A model generated the notes under the pieces. The model searched no databases, was not told the DNA's origin, and saw only the letters and a program-made list of their open reading frames with translations. From NCBI RefSeq assembly GCF_004337985.1, contig NW_021940923.1, forward strand, positions 1-64,000: a stretch of DNA of 64,000 nucleotides, written 5' to 3'. A program made the translations under genes and the position numbers. Position 1 is the first letter of the stretch. Every line of letters begins with the position of its first letter. Below, piece by piece: positions 60,051 to 64,000 of this stretch. This DNA comes from Pyricularia pennisetigena. Taxonomy: Eukaryota; Ascomycota; Sordariomycetes; Magnaporthales; Pyriculariaceae.

Positions 60051-60604
60051 TGCTAATTATATGCGTTATTTAGGATGTAATGGGTTTACTTTTATTTATA
60101 TATAAGCCACAATAGATAGTGCTGAAATGGGGCTATTAAGGTTGTCAAATTTTGTATTATATTTTATATATTGCAGGAATTGCGATTCAAAGTGAGCGAA
60201 TGGGGTTTCACCCTATACCGGGTTTAATACCCACCCTGCACTTTCAAGTCAGCTACCCTGTACCGGGTTAAACTTTTCACTAAATTAGCAAATTAGTGCG
60301 AACCCAGGAATAATTTATATGGAAATAAGGGTGTTTTTTCAACAAGGAATACAAAATAATTTTTCAGAGAATCGTGTGCGGCACCGGAGCCCTTTGCATG
60401 GTGCAGACCCCCATTTCGATGTCGGAAAGTATATAAGGGAGACAAAACAAAATCTACCCCATTAATGAATTTAATCTATTAATCCCAAAATTAGGGAATT
60501 TAGTGTATATAAACCCTGCAGTTACAGGTTTTTACAACGCAATTAATACTACGCCGCACCTAAGTTAATACCTAACCCCCTGTTAGCAACCCATAATATT
60601 AACA
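60051..60604 (+). mobile_element. Copia LTR (554 bp)
   Basis: Matches 56,505-57,070, with TGCTAATTATATGCG at the start and AATATTAACA at the end, followed by GGTTATAAGCCCGG at 60,605. Confidence 0.9.
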
Positions 60605-61403
60605 GGTTATAAGCCCGGAAAGATTTTAGTTTGTGCATTAAAATGCATTTTGCATCGTTGGAAAGCCTGAAATTTAGGTTTTATTTTTGTTATTATCGCA
60701 TTTTTACAGCATATATATTGACGAAAATATTGCTGTTTTTATGCAAAATTGCTGGTTTTAGGCGCTAATTTAGCATTTAACCCCCTGTATTTACAATAGG
60801 GATCGCTAAAAATTAGCGTTCGATTTAGGCCTTTTCAGGTACTGCAGCAATCGCTTGTATTGCAAATCCAAAGATTTTTGGTGTGGCTTTTGTGGATTGT
60901 GTACGCCACTGTAATTGGTTCAAATTTTTAATAGGGTTTACGTTAGCGAATTGGGGCCAAAAACCCCTATATTTGTTCGCTAATAACACATTTAATCCTA
61001 ATGCGTTTAATAGGGTTTATAATAGCCCATAAACCTATTAGTGGAATTACGTTAATGGTTAATTTACCTTAAATAATACCCTGCAATTCACCCTGCACAA
61101 TACCCTGCAATTTACCCTGCACCCATTTAACGAATTAAATTCGTTATATGCATTTGGATTTGTACAAATACCAGGGCACCTATTAATTGTGGATTTCAGG
61201 GATTTTAACCCTGTATTTTAATGGATTTTAACCACTGAAAATAGGCAAAAACCCTATAATTAGCAACTATAGGCCTAAACCCGTTAAAAGGTAAAAGGTA
61301 AAACAAGTCCTAAATTAAATAAGGTACCTACCTTTAAATAATTAGGTTAATTAGTTATAATTATAAATTAGCGAATTGCAATTATAATTTAGGTTACCCT
61401 ATA
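60605..61403 (+). other. Primer site and leader of Copia body 2
   Basis: Primer-binding site at 60,605-60,618, then untranslated leader with a small duplication of CAATACCCTGCAATTYACCC near 61,072-61,115. Confidence 0.7.
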
Positions 61404-62370
61404 ATGGAAAACTGCCTTATATCGGGTTTTCCAGGCCCAGTTCCAATAAACAAAGGGTTTAAACCTAGCCCAAACGAAGTTTTAACAGCTAAATTACAAG
61501 CCCAAAACCTGCAATTAAAGGCGTTAATTACGCAATTGGATTAATTTTAAAGGATAATTCAACAATTAATTACCCTTTTAACCCTAAAAAGCGGCAAATC
61601 CACTAATTTTAATAGTAATTCGGAAAGCAAACCCGTTACTGCACCCCCTAATCCACCTGGTAATATAATTTTAGGTAACGAAATAGGTAAAAGATTATCG
61701 AAACGGGTATTTTTTTCCCCGAAAGATGTAAATTAGTAGGGGTTAGCAATTACGATTTGTGTAAAAAGGCGTTATAAGTATAATTTAGGGCTTTAAAAAC
61801 CTCGGAATTTATTTCCAACCCTGACATTGGTTATATTTTACCGGAATACGAGCAATTAATCCTATTATTATTTATAAAAAACAATTTAACTAAAAAACCT
61901 TTAAAATCTATTGCATGGTATTCCAGCCCCGTAACGGCTTATAAAACCCTGGAAAATAATTATTCCGTTACACCCGAAATTAGTCCAAATTTATTATATC
62001 GGGAATTCCACGCTTTAAATTTTTCAAAATTTAAAAAAATAAAAGCTAAATTTAATAACCGTTTTAATTTATTGGTAATTAAATTAGCGAATACTAACGT
62101 GCAAATTAGCCCCCTAAGCGTACGAAATTAGAGTTTACGGGCCCTGGAGGGGATATTCCCTATTTGGACCGAACGTTAATGCAATACCCAACGGGCCCTG
62201 CAAATAATAGGCCAAAATTCGGAAAAATTAAATTTGCAATACTTAATAGCGGACCTTATATCCGAAAATTCGATTTCAGGTTTTACAACGGCTAAAGCCG
62301 CTAATCAAAGGCTTAAAGGTAGAAAAGCGGGTAAAAAGAAACGTTAAAAAAGGCGTTAAAAAGGAAAATA
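61404..62370 (+). pseudogene. Copia gag, body 2
   Basis: Begins ATGGAAAACTGCCTTATATC and matches body 1 gag throughout, but with more frameshifts and stops. ERIFPIW is no longer in a clean frame (62,140-62,180). Basic lysine-rich end at 62,310-62,370. Confidence 0.75.
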
Positions 62371-64000
62371 ATGGGCAGGAAAACACCTTTAAATTACGAA
62401 AAAAAAGTAAAAACTTTAAATCAGATTCTGTTTTTGCAAAAAATACAAAATCCTCCTCCAACAAATTTACCGTTGGAACGTCCTTAATTTTTATGGATTT
62501 TGAATTATTTACGGGTTCGATTCCAGGTAACGTTAACGAAAACGCAGCGTATAACGCCCTGGAATAGGAGGTTAATTCCGCTATTAGCGCAATTATAAAA
62601 TTACGTTCGGATTCGGATTCGGAAACCGATACCGGTAAAACGGTAAAACCACAGGTTTTAAGAGCTAATTTTAAAGTTAAAACGAAGCTTGGACGCGGCG
62701 TAAAAGGGATTTTTAAGCTATGGAAATTAGGTTACTTTATCCTGTACGATACAGGTAATACGCATTATATTTTTGCAAATAAGCAATTTTTTACTGATTA
62801 TACCCCCGGTTTTACAGTCGAAATCGGTACAGGGGATGGCCCTATTAGGCCTATAAGGACCGGAACTGTAAAAATATAAATCCGTTACGGTAAAAAAGTT
62901 GACGAATTTGAATAGGTTACGTTAAATAACGTTATATATATCCCTTCGTTTAAAATAAATATTATTGTTGGTTTTATACATTATAATACAGGAGGCGTAT
63001 TATTAAAAATACCTTGTACGGTAAGGATTGCAAGGCGTAGGGACGTTTAAATACCGTTAAACATTCGTTTTATTTAAAGGTTAAAAAGTGCGATATCTTT
63101 ATTCGAAATATACCAAGATTTTCGAATTACGCCTGTATAATAGGTGAATATAGCACCGCGTTTAGCATAACCTTACCGGGGGCTACAAAGGGCTACGCAG
63201 CCCCGTTGGAAATAAAATTAAATAATATAAACCCTAAAAAGGATTATAAAATTTACACCGATTCGGGACCGGAAAAAAATACGGTAACGGAAAAGTTAAA
63301 TCCCCAATAAAATAAGGAAATAGCCGCAAATTTACCTGTAACGAAGAAATTTAGCGGTAGAAGCCCTGAAAATCCACGTAAAATTAGGCCCCGTAGGCCC
63401 GGTATACCGCTAAATAACCCTTTTATACAACCTAATATAAAAGGGACTATTTCTGAAAAAAGGGGGTTTCTCATATAACAAATCCGTTGTTAAAACCTCC
63501 TTTATTATCGGATTTAAAGCAAGACCCTGTAAATTACCTCCTTTTAGGGTTAAAACGAACTACGGCCGGCTGGTTAACCTTTAAAAGAGACGGAATTACA
63601 GGTAATTGTAACGAAATCTAGGCTTAAAAAACCCTGTTAAAACACAGGCGTTTGGGGCATATAAGGTTATTATTGCTAAAAAAACCGCTAAATTTATAAA
63701 AGGTTTACCTTATTTCGACAAAATTAGGGCAATTACTTGTATTGCTTACGTTCAAACTATTTTTATTAGGCGTACGAATACGGTTATACTTTTTATACCC
63801 TTTAATATTTTCGATTTTATAAAGGGTAATATCGCGATTTTTAAGCTTAATCTTTATAATAAAAAGCCCGTATTTCTATTATTAATGGACCGAAAATCAC
63901 GTTTTGGGTGGTCGATCCTATTAAAAAATAAAGCCGGATTTACGGTTTTAGTGGTTATTTAAGGTTTTTTAGGGTTTTAAAAGTTACGTACGGGCGTTAC
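62371..64000 (+). pseudogene. Copia protease-integrase, body 2 (runs off window)
   Basis: Protease YDTGNTHYIFANKQFF near 62,745 and VTLNNVIYIPSFKINI at 62,918-62,965. The zinc-finger start of integrase is visible as KHRRLGHI (about 63,640) with CIAYV following. The integrase core reads VFLLLMDRKSRFGWSILLKN (63,865-63,930). Stops and frameshifts are frequent. The element continues beyond the window. Confidence 0.85.

Overview
The window is one chromosome end of a filamentous ascomycete (Pezizomycotina-type fungus). It begins with eight CCCTAA telomere repeats on the C-rich strand, so the physical end is at position 1 and the centromere lies to the right. Most of the sequence is AT-rich with ruined reading frames. 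Paralogous copies differ mainly by C-to-T and G-to-A changes, CA/CT-poor and TA-rich, while CG pairs stay common. This is the signature of repeat-induced point mutation (RIP). The fungal reading also rests on a RecQ-type telomere-linked helicase family, a telomere-inserted CRE-like LINE, a Copia element with a half-tRNA primer site, and one small spliced secreted-protein gene.

Layout. 1-50 is telomere. 51-14,421 is a heavily mutated single-copy-looking zone: two or three unrecognised minus-strand coding remnants, short tandem repeats, and a large minus-strand SNF2-type helicase pseudogene (about 7.4-13.4 kb). 14,422-22,585 is a full unit (A) of a subtelomeric repeat: a plus-strand RecQ/TLH helicase pseudogene, a 1.5-kb 3' flank and a 42-bp minisatellite, ending in an invariant TACATAGAATAYAAGG. 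22,582-28,703 holds two head-to-tail telomeric LINE copies, each ending in interstitial telomere repeats. 28,704-45,208 holds three more helicase units: B, truncated at its left by telomere repeats; C, full length; and D, only the last 1.07 kb. A 642-bp TGTGA...TCACA element interrupts the minisatellite of C.

45,209-54,902 is older chromosomal DNA: a Gypsy LTR with gag remnant, one intact two-exon gene for a secreted protein (48,933-49,556, minus), and a nest of non-autonomous TIR elements (two inverted 1.8-kb copies, one short derivative, and a tandem repeat that supplies an empty site). 54,903-64,000 is Copia: an inverted LTR interrupted by a second TGTGA element, a pol 3' end, then two tandem Copia bodies sharing LTRs. 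The last body runs off the window.

How it fits together. The left 45 kb reads as a record of repeated loss and regrowth of a chromosome end. Helicase units were joined on, truncated, capped by telomere repeats, extended by LINE insertion into those repeats, and buried under another helicase unit. RIP silenced the multicopy parts. The LINE copies and the two TGTGA elements carry far fewer changes than the helicase units around them and are probably younger. The only gene I would call intact is the secreted-protein gene.
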